The notes under the pieces: generated by a model
Database searches by the model: none
Seen by the model: only the letters and a program-made list of their open reading frames with translations
What the model was told of the DNA's origin: nothing
Assembly: GCF_007830455.1 (NCBI RefSeq)
Contig: NZ_VLLB01000007.1
Coordinates: 124,001 to 188,000, forward strand
DNA from: Pseudoduganella lurida
GTDB lineage: Bacteria > Pseudomonadota > Gammaproteobacteria > Burkholderiales > Burkholderiaceae_D
Length of the DNA: 64,000 nt
Reading direction: 5' to 3'
Translations under genes and position numbers: made by a program
Shown: positions 1-8,538 of the stretch, one piece after another
Layout of the letters: every line of letters begins with the position of its first letter
Position numbering within the stretch: the stretch's first letter is position 1

Positions 1-1
1 C

Positions 2-376
2 GTGCGGCGCGACGAGGAAGGCTTCCTGTACTTCATCAGCCGCAACGACGAGATGATCAAGACCTCCGGCTACCGCGTCAGCCCCACCGAAGTCGAAGAA
101 GTCGTGTATGCGCGCGAACACGTGGCCGAGGCGGCCGCGCTGGGCGTGCGGCATCCGGCACTGGGCCAGGCCATCGTCGTCGTCGCCTATCCCCGCGAAG
201 GCGCCGCACTGACGGCGTCGGACCTGCTGGCGGCCTGCAAGCCGCACCTGCCGGCCTACATGCTGCCGCAGAAGGTGGTCATCGCCACGGCCGGCCTGCC
301 GCGCAACCCCAACGGCAAGATCGACCGCAAGCTGCTGGCCACGCAGTACGAGAACGTCTTCATGGAGGAACAGTGA
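2..376 (+). CDS. Acyl-CoA ligase (AMP-forming), exosortase A-associated, C-terminal part
   Basis: This is the last 124 residues of an adenylate-forming acyl-CoA or acyl-ACP ligase; the 5' end lies outside the window. The small C-terminal domain of the ANL superfamily is plain: the hinge region reads DEEGFLYFISRNDEMIKTSGYRV-like, a VSPTEVEEV stretch follows, and the conserved NPNGKIDRK lysine motif sits near the end. That lysine normally completes adenylate formation. The stop overlaps the next start (GTGA, 373-376), so the two genes are translationally coupled. The following decarboxylase is of the type found with XrtA loci, so this is probably the XrtA-associated ligase that activates an acyl group or amino acid. 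Substrate unknown. Confidence 0.85.
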   Translation: MRRDEEGFLYFISRNDEMIKTSGYRVSPTEVEEVVYAREHVAEAAALGVRHPALGQAIVVVAYPREGAALTASDLLAACKPHLPAYMLPQKVVIATAGLPRNPNGKIDRKLLATQYENVFMEEQ

Positions 377-1608
377 CCGCACCCCGCCCGCAGCACGCAC
401 CGCTGCTGCAGTTCCCCGTCGTCGACGATTGCCTGCAGGTCGGCGGCATCGCCCTGACGCGCCTCGCCCAGCGGGTCGGCCAGACGCCGTTCTACGCCTA
501 CGACCGCGCCGCCATCACGGCACGCGTGGCCGACCTGCGCGCGCACCTGCCGGCGGACGTGCACCTGCATTACGCCATGAAAGCCAACCCGATGCCGGCC
601 GTGGTGCAGCACCTGGCCACGCTGGTGGATGGCATCGATGTCGCTTCCGGGGGCGAGCTGCGCGTGGCGCTCGATACGCCGGTGGACCCGCTGCACATCA
701 GCTTTGCCGGTCCCGGCAAGAGCGATGCGGAGCTGGCCAGCGCGATCGCGGCCGGCATCGTGCTGAACCTGGAGTCCCCTGGCGAGACGGAACGTGCCGC
801 TGCTGTCGGTGAACGGCTGGGCATCACGCCCCGCGTGAACGTGCGCGTCAATCCCGATTTCGAACTGAAGTCGTCCGGCATGAAGATGGGCGGCGGGCCG
901 AAGCAGTTCGGCGTGGATGCCGAAGCGGTGCCGGAACTGCTGCGCCGCATCGGCACGCTGGGGCTGGACTTTCACGGCTTCCACATCTTCTCCGGCTCGC
1001 AGAACCTGAAGGCGGCGGCGCTGCACGAGGCGCATGAAAAAACCTTCGCGCTGGCACTGCGGCTGGCGCAGGACGCGCCCCGGGCACCGCGCATCCTGAA
1101 CATCGGCGGCGGTTTCGGTATTCCCTACTTCCCTGGCGAGGAACGACTCGACCTGGCCGCCGTGGGCCGCAACCTGGATGGCGTGATGCACGAAGTGCGG
1201 CCGCAGCTGGCCGGCACGCAGGTGGTCATCGAACTGGGACGCTATCTCGTGGGCGAGGCCGGCGTGTATGTCAGCCGCGTGGTGGACCGCAAGGAATCGC
1301 GCGGCAGCGTGTACCTGGTGACGGATGGCGGGCTGCATCACCACCTGTCCGCCTCCGGCAATTTCGGCCAGGTGATCCGCAAGAACTACCCGGTCGTCAT
1401 CGGCAACCGGGTGCATGGCGGGGTGCGGGAGAAAGCGTCGGTGGTCGGCCCCCTGTGCACCCCGCTGGACCTGCTGGCGGACGGCATGGAGCTGGCCAGC
1501 GCGGGGCCGGGCGACCTGGTCGCCGTGCTGCAGTCGGGCGCGTACGGCATCACGGCCAGCCCGGGCGGCTTCCTCAGCCACCCGGCCGCGCTGGAAGTCC
1601 TGGTTTAA
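373..1608 (+). CDS. Pyridoxal-dependent decarboxylase, exosortase A-associated
   Basis: A 411-residue fold-type III PLP enzyme of the diaminopimelate/ornithine decarboxylase family. Residues 66-73 (HYAMKANP) contain the PLP-binding Lys70, the glycine-rich phosphate loop is at NIGGGFGIPY, HIFSGSQ follows the family pattern, and Cys362 in GPLCTPLD is the second active-site residue. Length is normal for the family. It starts with GTG and overlaps the ligase stop. A decarboxylase of this type next to an acyl ligase is standard in XrtA exopolysaccharide loci, where the pair is thought to supply an amine or modified amino acid for glycan or lipid decoration. The substrate is not established. Confidence 0.9.
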   Translation: MTAPRPQHAPLLQFPVVDDCLQVGGIALTRLAQRVGQTPFYAYDRAAITARVADLRAHLPADVHLHYAMKANPMPAVVQHLATLVDGIDVASGGELRVALDTPVDPLHISFAGPGKSDAELASAIAAGIVLNLESPGETERAAAVGERLGITPRVNVRVNPDFELKSSGMKMGGGPKQFGVDAEAVPELLRRIGTLGLDFHGFHIFSGSQNLKAAALHEAHEKTFALALRLAQDAPRAPRILNIGGGFGIPYFPGEERLDLAAVGRNLDGVMHEVRPQLAGTQVVIELGRYLVGEAGVYVSRVVDRKESRGSVYLVTDGGLHHHLSASGNFGQVIRKNYPVVIGNRVHGGVREKASVVGPLCTPLDLLADGMELASAGPGDLVAVLQSGAYGITASPGGFLSHPAALEVLV

Positions 1609-1686
1609 CAATCGTTTCGGAAGTCCTCGGTAGTACACGTCTGATCGAACGGCCGGCTGGCGGCCGTCACACCTGCGGGGTGCACG

Positions 1687-3534
1687 ATGAGCGGTCTGTG
1701 TGGATGGATGGGCTGGCAGGACCAGGAACATGACCGTGGCATGGCCGCGCGCATGGCGGCGCCGCTGGCCCGCTTCGACGGCAGCACGCTGTGCCCGCTG
1801 CAGGGCGGGCGCGCCGCCGCGGTCATTGCAGGGGCCGGCGACACGTGGCAGGGCAATGGCCTTCTCGTGGCGCTGTGGGGGCATCCGACGATGCTCGATG
1901 CCGCGCTGGCCGGGCCGGCCGTGGCGCAGGGTGTCGCTGCCGTGCTGGCGGCGCAGTACCGGAACCAGCCTGACCCGCAACGCCTGTGCGCGCTGCTGCA
2001 CGGCGCCTTCGCGCTGGCGCTGCTGGACGAACGCACCGGCACGGCCATCCTGGCCATCGACCGCATGGGCGTCCATCCGCTGGCCTGGCAGCTGGCCGGC
2101 GAAGCGCTGCTGTTCGCCTCGTCCGCCGATGCGCTGGCCCGTCATCCGCTGGCGCGCACGGCGCTCGACCCGCAGGGTATCTACGACTACGTGTACTTCC
2201 ACATGATGCCCTCGCCCGGCACCGTCTACCGCGACCAGCAGCGCCTGCTGCCGGGTCACCTGCTGCACTACCGCCAGGGCCGCGTCGAGACGCATCCCTA
2301 CTGGCGCATGGCCTTCCAGGAAGAGGGCGGCCGTTCGTTCGGCGAGCTGCGGAACGAATTCCTGGCCCAGCTGAAGTACAGCGTGGGCGCGGCTGCCGGC
2401 GGTGCGAAGGTCGGCGCCTTCCTCAGCGGCGGCACCGACAGTTCGACGATTGCCGGCATGCTGTGCGAAGTGCGCGGCACGCCGGCCGACACGTATTCGA
2501 TCGGCTTCGCGGCCGAAGGCTACGACGAGATGGCCTACGCGCGCATCGCCTCGCGCCACTTCGGCACCCGGCACCACGAGTACTACGTGACGCCGGACGA
2601 TGTGGTGCAGGCGATTCCGCACATCGCCGCCGTCTGCGACCAGCCTTTCGGCAACGCGTCGGCCGTGCCGGCGTTCTACTGCGCGCAGATGGCGCGGCAG
2701 GACGGCATCACGCGCATGCTGGGCGGCGACGGCGGCGACGAACTGTTCGGCGGCAACGAGCGCTACGCGAAGCAGCATGTGTTCGCGCGCTACGAACGGG
2801 TGCCGGCGCTGCTGCGCAAGGCGCTGCTGGAACCGGCCGTGTTCCACTTCCCCGGCGGCGAGCGCGTGCGGCTGCTGCGCAAGGCGAAGAGCTATATCGA
2901 GCAGGCCTCGGTGGACATGCCGGCAAGGCTGGAAACCTATAACCTGCTGGGCCGCTACGGCGCGGCGCAGGTGTTCACTGCCGACTTCCTGGCCGGCGTG
3001 AACGTCGACGCGCCGCTGGCCGGCCTGGCCGATACGTATGGCCGCAGTGCAGCGCGCAGCCTGATCAACCGCATGCTGGCGCTGGACCTGAAGATCACGC
3101 TGGCCGACAACGACCTGCCGAAGGTGACGAAGGCCTGCGAACTGGCCGGCGTGGAGGCGGCCTTCCCGTTCCTGGACGATGCGATGGTGGCCTTCTCGGC
3201 CGGCCTCACGCCCCAGCAGAAGCTGAACGGCACGCAGCTGCGCTGGTTCTTCAAGGCGGCGCTGAAGGACTTCCTGCCGCCCGAGATCATCGCCAAGCAG
3301 AAGCACGGCTTCGGGCTGCCGTTCGGCGTCTGGCTGCAGCAGCACGCGCCGCTGCAGCAGCTGGCCAGCGACAGCCTGTCGGACCTGAAGGCACGCGGCA
3401 TCGTGCGCGGCGACTTCATCGACCAGCTGACGGGCCGGCACCTGCAGGAACACGCCGGCTACCACGGCACCATGGTGTGGGTGCTGATGATGCTGGAGCA
3501 GTGGTTCCGCAGCCGGCCGCTGAGGGGGGCCTGA
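1687..3534 (+). CDS. Asparagine-synthetase-like amidotransferase lacking Cys2
   Basis: A 615-residue protein with an N-terminal Ntn glutaminase-like domain (about 1-200) and a C-terminal synthetase domain. The ATP-pyrophosphatase loop SGGTDS is at residues 247-252, and GGDGGDELFGG follows. The protein begins MSGLCGW, so residue 2, where class II amidotransferases carry the nucleophilic Cys, is Ser; the nearest Cys is residue 5. Glutaminase activity is therefore doubtful, and free ammonia or another amine may be used. The gene ends 1 bp before the deacetylase. The 78-bp gap upstream contains a 6-bp-stem hairpin (1649-1667) without a T-tract. By context it should amidate a glycan or a glycan substituent. 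Family assignment is firm; the reaction is inferred. Confidence 0.85.
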   Translation: MSGLCGWMGWQDQEHDRGMAARMAAPLARFDGSTLCPLQGGRAAAVIAGAGDTWQGNGLLVALWGHPTMLDAALAGPAVAQGVAAVLAAQYRNQPDPQRLCALLHGAFALALLDERTGTAILAIDRMGVHPLAWQLAGEALLFASSADALARHPLARTALDPQGIYDYVYFHMMPSPGTVYRDQQRLLPGHLLHYRQGRVETHPYWRMAFQEEGGRSFGELRNEFLAQLKYSVGAAAGGAKVGAFLSGGTDSSTIAGMLCEVRGTPADTYSIGFAAEGYDEMAYARIASRHFGTRHHEYYVTPDDVVQAIPHIAAVCDQPFGNASAVPAFYCAQMARQDGITRMLGGDGGDELFGGNERYAKQHVFARYERVPALLRKALLEPAVFHFPGGERVRLLRKAKSYIEQASVDMPARLETYNLLGRYGAAQVFTADFLAGVNVDAPLAGLADTYGRSAARSLINRMLALDLKITLADNDLPKVTKACELAGVEAAFPFLDDAMVAFSAGLTPQQKLNGTQLRWFFKAALKDFLPPEIIAKQKHGFGLPFGVWLQQHAPLQQLASDSLSDLKARGIVRGDFIDQLTGRHLQEHAGYHGTMVWVLMMLEQWFRSRPLRGA

Positions 3535-3535
3535 C

Positions 3536-4567
3536 ATGCGCACGCGCGTCTGCATCTCGGTCGACACGGAGTTCTCCATCGCCGGTGCATTCGGCCGCGC
3601 CGACCGGCAGCCGGTAGGCGACCCGATGGTGTGGTGCGAGGTCGATGGCCGCTCGCAGGGCCTGGGCTTCCTGCTCGAGCAGTTCGGCAAGCATGACATC
3701 CCCGCCACGTTCTTCGTCGAGACGGTACACCGCTGCCACTTCCGCGACGATCCGATGGCCCCGATCGCGCGCCTCATCGTCGCCCAGGGCCATGAGGTGC
3801 AGCTGCACACGCATCCCTGCTGGGCCGTGTTCCGGCACGAGGACTGGCGCGAACGGGTGCGGCAGCAGCCGGACCAGGACGATTTCGTGGGCCGCGCCGA
3901 GGCGGACACGGTGGCCCTGCTGCGCCAGGGCCAGGCAGCCTTTGCCGACTGGGGCGTGCCAGCCCCCACCGTGTTCCGCGCCGGGAACCTGCAGCACGAC
4001 GATGCGCTGTATGCGGCCCTGGCGCGCTGCGGCATCCCGGCCAGCTCCTGCATCGGCCTGGCCGTGTTCGACAGCCACGATCCCGGCTACCGGCTGTACA
4101 GCGGCACGCACTGGCGCCACGGCGTGCTGGAACTGCCGGTGCTGACGTTCCAGGACTGGGCCGTCGGCGGCCGCCAGCATTTGAAGACGCTGACGGTGGC
4201 CGGCAGCAGCTTCGCTGAGATGCGCCTCGTGCTGGAACGCGCCCACGCGGTGCAATTGCCGCTGGTGGTGCTGCTCACGCATCCGTTCGAATACGTGCAG
4301 CGCCGCGGCGACGGCATGGGGACGGCCCGCGTCGATGCGCTGCACCAGGACCGGCTGGCACGCCTGTGCACCTTCCTGGACGGGGCGCGCGACCGCTTCC
4401 TGCCGGTCGGCATGGGCGACGCCGCCGCCGCACTGCGCGCCGTGCCGGACGAGCGCAATGTGCTGTTGCAGGGCAGTGCCTGGCTCGGCATGCGGCGCCT
4501 CGTCGAAGGCGCTGTCAACGACCGCTACGGCCACTGGGCGCTGGCGCGGCGGCAGGTGAGCGCATGA
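3536..4567 (+). CDS. Polysaccharide deacetylase family protein
   Basis: A 343-residue protein with the NodB-type carbohydrate esterase fold. The opening SVDTEF carries the catalytic/metal Asp region, and HTHPCW (about residues 100-105) resembles the metal-binding His pair motif. ATFFVET is the strand typical of the family. No signal peptide is visible, so it probably acts in the cytoplasm or at the inner face of the membrane on a lipid-linked sugar. It follows the amidotransferase by 1 bp and overlaps the phosphatase start (ATGA). Expected role: removal of an N- or O-acetyl group from a repeat-unit sugar. This locus encodes two further deacetylases (28493 and 41462), so each may act on a different sugar or step. 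Confidence 0.8.
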   Translation: MRTRVCISVDTEFSIAGAFGRADRQPVGDPMVWCEVDGRSQGLGFLLEQFGKHDIPATFFVETVHRCHFRDDPMAPIARLIVAQGHEVQLHTHPCWAVFRHEDWRERVRQQPDQDDFVGRAEADTVALLRQGQAAFADWGVPAPTVFRAGNLQHDDALYAALARCGIPASSCIGLAVFDSHDPGYRLYSGTHWRHGVLELPVLTFQDWAVGGRQHLKTLTVAGSSFAEMRLVLERAHAVQLPLVVLLTHPFEYVQRRGDGMGTARVDALHQDRLARLCTFLDGARDRFLPVGMGDAAAALRAVPDERNVLLQGSAWLGMRRLVEGAVNDRYGHWALARRQVSA

Positions 4568-5190
4568 GATCCCCGCGCGCCTGGCTGGATGGCCGCTTCG
4601 GCACCTGGCGCGGCCTGGTGCGGCTGCTGCTGGCGCAGGGCGAGCGCATGACGGGCCGGCTGCGCGGCTTCGGGCTGCGCGAGCCGCGCCGGGTGCGCCG
4701 CGTGGTGTTCGTCTGCCTCGGCAATATCTGCCGCAGCGCGTATGCCGAACAGGTGGCGCGGGCCGCCGGGCTGCATGCCGTCTCCGTTGGCCTGTCGACG
4801 ACGACCGGTGCCCCTTCGCCGGACGAAGCGCTGGCTGCTGCCTGGCGCCAGCGCCTGCCGATGGATGGGCACCGCGCCCGCGACTGGAAGGACTTCCGCG
4901 TCCAGCCCGGCGACCTGCTGCTGGCGATGGAAGTGCGGCAGGCGCGCGAGCTGCTGCGGCGGCTGGGCAACCGTGGCGACGTGCAGGTGGCGCTGCTGGG
5001 CGACTGGTGCCGGCCGCGCGTGCCGCACCTGCACGATCCGTTCTCGCTGTCGCGCGACTACTTCGACACCTGCTTCACGCGCATCCGTTACGCCGTCTAC
5101 AGGCTGGCGCACGACGTCCCCGCGGCCCGTCTGCCGGCCGGTCCCATTCCCACCCATCCATTGCGCGGCACGCAGCGGCGGCAGCGATGA
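4564..5190 (+). CDS. Low-molecular-weight protein tyrosine phosphatase
   Basis: A 208-residue phosphatase. The P-loop CLGNICRS has nucleophile Cys51 and Arg57 (CX5R), and the general acid is Asp158 in HDPFSLS. About 45 extra residues precede the catalytic domain; this basic segment with an Arg-rich helix is absent from typical 150-residue members and may be a membrane or partner contact. The start was chosen for the ATGA overlap with the deacetylase. In polysaccharide loci such enzymes dephosphorylate the tyrosine autokinase that controls chain length; the likely partner here is the kinase at 23899-24774, far from this gene but in the same system. Confidence 0.88.
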   Translation: MRSPRAWLDGRFGTWRGLVRLLLAQGERMTGRLRGFGLREPRRVRRVVFVCLGNICRSAYAEQVARAAGLHAVSVGLSTTTGAPSPDEALAAAWRQRLPMDGHRARDWKDFRVQPGDLLLAMEVRQARELLRRLGNRGDVQVALLGDWCRPRVPHLHDPFSLSRDYFDTCFTRIRYAVYRLAHDVPAARLPAGPIPTHPLRGTQRRQR

Positions 5191-6293
5191 GCCGCGAATT
5201 CTCCCTGTACCTGGATGCGGTGCGCTTCCTGGCCGCGCTGATGGTCGTGGTCTACCACATGAACATGCGCTGGCTGAGCCGCGACATCCTGCCGCTCAGC
5301 GACCATGGGCATGCGGCCGTGATGGTGTTCTTCGTCCTGTCCGGCTACGTCATCTCGTCTATCCACGCGGGGCGCGAGAACACGCCGGCCGAATATTGGG
5401 CCAGCCGGCTGGCGCGCTTCTACTCTCTGGCGCTGCCCGTCGTGCTGCTGACACCCCTGGTGGACCTGGCCGGCGCCGCCATCGATCCGGGGCTCTACGA
5501 AGGCATGACCACCACCGGCCTGGCACCGGTGCGCATCGCCAGCAGCCTGCTGTGGCTGAACGAAGTGTGGAACGTGTCCATCATGTGCTTCTCGAACACG
5601 CCCTACTGGTCGCTGTGCTACGAGATGTGGTACTACATCCTGTTCGCCGTCTGCGTGTTCACGACAGGCCGCAAGCGCGCGCTGCTGCTGGTGGCCGGCG
5701 CGCTGGTAATCGGTCCGAAGATCCTGCTGCTGGCGCCCGTGTGGGCGATGGGCGTGGCACTGCACCGCTGGCAGTGGCTGGGGCGCATCGCGCCGCAACA
5801 GGGCGCCTGGCTGTTTGCCGCCTCGCTGCTGGCCTTCGCGCTGTTCCAGCACTACCGGCTGACGGATCTCGGCAGCGGCTGGCTGCGCAGCCTGGTCGGC
5901 CCGGAACAGCATCACCAGCTCACGTTCTCCCGCTTCGCCCTCACCGACTACCTGCTGGGCCTGATCGTGGCAGCCAATTTCGCCGGCGCGCGCGCCATCG
6001 CGCCCGTCTTCGGCCCCGTGCTGCTGCCGCTGCAGAAGCCGATCCGCTGGCTGGCCGGCTACACGTTCTCGCTGTACCTGATGCACCAGCCGCTGCTGCT
6101 GTTCTACGGCGTGCTGATCGACGGCGACCCGGCCGGCTCCCTGTACGTGACCGAGGTGTTCGGCGCGGTGCTTGTCACCGTCTGGCTGGCCGGCTCCGTG
6201 ACGGAACGGCGCCGGCACCTGCTGCGCGCCTGGCTGCTGGCACGCCTGCAGGACGGGCGCACCCTGCCGTGGCGGCCACGGAGCGCGCGGTGA
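5187..6293 (+). CDS. Membrane acyltransferase (acyltransferase family 3)
   Basis: A 368-residue integral membrane protein with about ten hydrophobic segments, of the OafA/NodX acyltransferase-3 family. The N-terminal pattern with FLAALMVVVYHMNM contains the conserved His expected to be catalytic, and FFVLSGYVIS follows as in the family. It probably transfers an acetyl or other acyl group onto a sugar of the exopolysaccharide at the inner membrane. Start by ATGA overlap with the phosphatase; its stop overlaps the ATP-grasp GTG start. The acyl donor and acceptor cannot be read from the sequence. Confidence 0.88.
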   Translation: MSREFSLYLDAVRFLAALMVVVYHMNMRWLSRDILPLSDHGHAAVMVFFVLSGYVISSIHAGRENTPAEYWASRLARFYSLALPVVLLTPLVDLAGAAIDPGLYEGMTTTGLAPVRIASSLLWLNEVWNVSIMCFSNTPYWSLCYEMWYYILFAVCVFTTGRKRALLLVAGALVIGPKILLLAPVWAMGVALHRWQWLGRIAPQQGAWLFAASLLAFALFQHYRLTDLGSGWLRSLVGPEQHHQLTFSRFALTDYLLGLIVAANFAGARAIAPVFGPVLLPLQKPIRWLAGYTFSLYLMHQPLLLFYGVLIDGDPAGSLYVTEVFGAVLVTVWLAGSVTERRRHLLRAWLLARLQDGRTLPWRPRSAR

Positions 6294-7516
6294 CGGCGCT
6301 TTTACCGGCGCTTCTGCCGGCGGTCGTGCTGGGCATCGACACGCCGATCGGCGTGGCCATCGTGCGCAGCCTGGGCCGGCATGGCGTGCCCGTCTACGGC
6401 ATCGCCCGCACGGCGGCCGCACCGGGCCTGGCATCCCGGCACCTTCATGAAGGCCTGCTGCGTGCGGACGATGCGGAAGGCACGCTGGCGCAGCTGGAAG
6501 GGCTGGCGGCGCGGCTGGGCGAAGCCTGCCTGTTCGCGATCTCGGAAGGCGATATCGCGCTGCTGAACGGGCACCGCGAACGCCTGACGGGCTACCGGCT
6601 GCTGTTCCCGGATGCACGGCGCATGCATTCGGTCGTCGACAAGGGGCTGACCTATGCCGCCGCCGCGAAGGCCGGCGTGCCGGTACCGCGCACCGTGCAG
6701 CCGGCCACGCTGGCCGAGGCGCAGGCGGCAGCCGGCACGCTGCGCTTTCCCGTCGTGCTGAAATGGGCCGAGCCGAACGAGGCCGGCATCCTGCTGCGCC
6801 GCGCCGGCCTGGCCCTGGACAAGACGCGCTATTGCCATGACAGCGAAGAACTGCTGGCCTACCTGCGCCAGTTCGCGCCGCTCGGCCGCTACCCGCTGAT
6901 CCAGGAGTACTGCGCCGGCTACGGCCTGGGGCAGTTCTTCCTGATGCACGATGGCCAGGCGCACAGCGTGTTCCAGCACCGCCGCCTGCATGAATGGCCG
7001 CCGGAAGGAGGCGTGTCGACCATGTGCGAATCCGTGGCGCTGGACCGGCACGCCGCGCTGCGCGAACGTTCGCTGGCGCTGCTGCGGGAACTGGACTGGG
7101 AAGGCATCGCGATGGTCGAGTACCGCTACGATCCGGTGCGGGACGAGGCCGCGCTGATGGAAGTGAACGGCCGCTTCTGGGGCAGCCTGCCGCTGGCCTG
7201 CCACGCCGGCGTGGAATTCCCGTGGCTGGCGTATCGGCTGGCCACCGCGCAGGGAGGGGCGCCAACACGGCCGGTGCAATCTCCTTACCGCGCCGGCCTG
7301 CGCTGCCGCTTCATGATCCCGGAGACGAAGCGCCTGCTGCGCCTGCTGCTGCGGCCCGGTGCGGTGGCGGACCGCCGGCTGGCGTTCTCGCGCGGCGGCG
7401 AGCTGCTGGGCTACCTGGCGGACTTCCTGCGGCCGTCGATGCGCTACTACCTGTTCACGTGGTCCGACCCGGCCCCGTTTTTCCGCGACCTGTGGCATGT
7501 GCTGCGGCGCGGCTGA
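6290..7516 (+). CDS. ATP-grasp domain ligase
   Basis: A 408-residue protein. The N-terminal pre-ATP-grasp segment (VVLGIDTPIGVAIVRSLG) resembles a Rossmann-like strand-loop-helix. The ATP-grasp core follows: FPVVLKWAEP carries the nucleotide-binding lysine, and the metal-binding EVNGRFWGSLP motif is in the C-terminal half. Such enzymes join a carboxylate to an amine or thiol through an acyl phosphate. The start is a GTG that overlaps the acyltransferase stop. In a polysaccharide operon with an amidotransferase and decarboxylase it may attach an amino acid or other carboxylate to a sugar; this is inference. The substrate is not recognisable. Confidence 0.82.
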   Translation: MTALLPALLPAVVLGIDTPIGVAIVRSLGRHGVPVYGIARTAAAPGLASRHLHEGLLRADDAEGTLAQLEGLAARLGEACLFAISEGDIALLNGHRERLTGYRLLFPDARRMHSVVDKGLTYAAAAKAGVPVPRTVQPATLAEAQAAAGTLRFPVVLKWAEPNEAGILLRRAGLALDKTRYCHDSEELLAYLRQFAPLGRYPLIQEYCAGYGLGQFFLMHDGQAHSVFQHRRLHEWPPEGGVSTMCESVALDRHAALRERSLALLRELDWEGIAMVEYRYDPVRDEAALMEVNGRFWGSLPLACHAGVEFPWLAYRLATAQGGAPTRPVQSPYRAGLRCRFMIPETKRLLRLLLRPGAVADRRLAFSRGGELLGYLADFLRPSMRYYLFTWSDPAPFFRDLWHVLRRG

Positions 7517-7530
7517 CCGAAGGAGACTTG

Positions 7531-8538
7531 ATGGAGCGATCCGCAGCACGCAGCGACATGGCACCAACCATCAAGGTGGCGGTGGTGATTCCCTATTTCC
7601 AGCGCCGTCCCGGCATCCTGGCGCGGGCACTCCGTTCCGTGGCCGCGCAGGAGACGGACGCACGGCTCGATGTCATCGTGGTCGACGACGGCTCGCCCGT
7701 GCCGGCCGACGGCGAAGTGGCACAGCTGCCGGCGCACGAACGCCTGAACATTCGCGTCCTCCGCCAACCGAATGGCGGACCGGCCGCCGCGCGCAACCGC
7801 GCCCTCGACCACGTCACGCCCGACACGGAATACGTGGCCTTCCTCGATTCGGACGATGCCTGGGAGCCCGCGCACCTGGCGAACGCACTGCGCGCACTGG
7901 GCGCCGGCCACGATTTCTATTTTGCCGACTTCTACCAGCTGGGCCAGGCGACCAGTGCCTTCGAGCGGGCCGGCCGCATCCATCCGGCGCGCCATGCGCT
8001 GCTGCCCGGCGAACGCGAGCTGCACGCGTACCAGGGCGACATGCAGGCGCAGGTCCTGGGCGGCAACGTGATCGGCACGCCGACCGTCGTGTACCGGTTC
8101 CGCTCCTTCCGCACGCTGCGCTTCCGCCCCGAATTCGTGTATGCGGGCGAGGACTACCTGTTCTGGCTGGACCTGGCGCGCCTGACGGACCGCATCGTCT
8201 TCTCGTCGGCCCGCGAGGTGGTCTGCATGGACGGCGTCAACGTCTTTTCCGGCTCGGGCTGGGGCACGGAAGCCTCGCTGCTGCGACTGCACCACGAGAT
8301 GAAGTACCGCAAGGCGGTCGCGCGCCTGTACCCGCTGACGGAACGGCAGGCGCAGGACAACCGCGCCACCGTGCGGGCCCTGCGACGCAGTTTCGTCGCC
8401 GACGTGCTGCACCGCCTCGTGCACCGCAAGCCGTTTGCCGGCGTGGTCGCCAGGCAGCTGCGCGTCGATCCGCTTGGCATCCTGGGGTTCGTACCGCTGG
8501 CGGCGGGTCTCGTGCTGCGGCGGAGACGGGCAGCGTGA
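7531..8538 (+). CDS. Glycosyltransferase family 2
   Basis: A 335-residue GT-A glycosyltransferase. The strand KVAVVIPYFQRR, the VIVVDDGSP nucleotide-binding Asp pair, GGPAAARN and FLDSDDAW (the DXD metal site) are in canonical order in the first 120 residues, and a catalytic GEDYLFWLDL region follows. No membrane segment, so it is cytoplasmic or peripheral. The start at 7531 has GAAGGAG 6-12 bp upstream. It overlaps the next glycosyltransferase by GTGA. It probably adds one sugar to the lipid-linked repeat unit. Confidence 0.88.
   Translation: MERSAARSDMAPTIKVAVVIPYFQRRPGILARALRSVAAQETDARLDVIVVDDGSPVPADGEVAQLPAHERLNIRVLRQPNGGPAAARNRALDHVTPDTEYVAFLDSDDAWEPAHLANALRALGAGHDFYFADFYQLGQATSAFERAGRIHPARHALLPGERELHAYQGDMQAQVLGGNVIGTPTVVYRFRSFRTLRFRPEFVYAGEDYLFWLDLARLTDRIVFSSAREVVCMDGVNVFSGSGWGTEASLLRLHHEMKYRKAVARLYPLTERQAQDNRATVRALRRSFVADVLHRLVHRKPFAGVVARQLRVDPLGILGFVPLAAGLVLRRRRAA

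Noticed and set aside
1649-1667. Intrinsic terminator between the decarboxylase and amidotransferase genes
   Set aside because: The 6-bp stem has no T-tract, and the genes on both sides belong to the same functional unit; at most an attenuating hairpin.
256-4053. 1265-residue open frame on the - strand opposite the decarboxylase, amidotransferase and deacetylase genes
   Set aside because: Its composition is Arg/His/Gln/Ala-rich with no domain, and the + strand genes show clear catalytic motifs. It is an antisense shadow of high-GC coding DNA.
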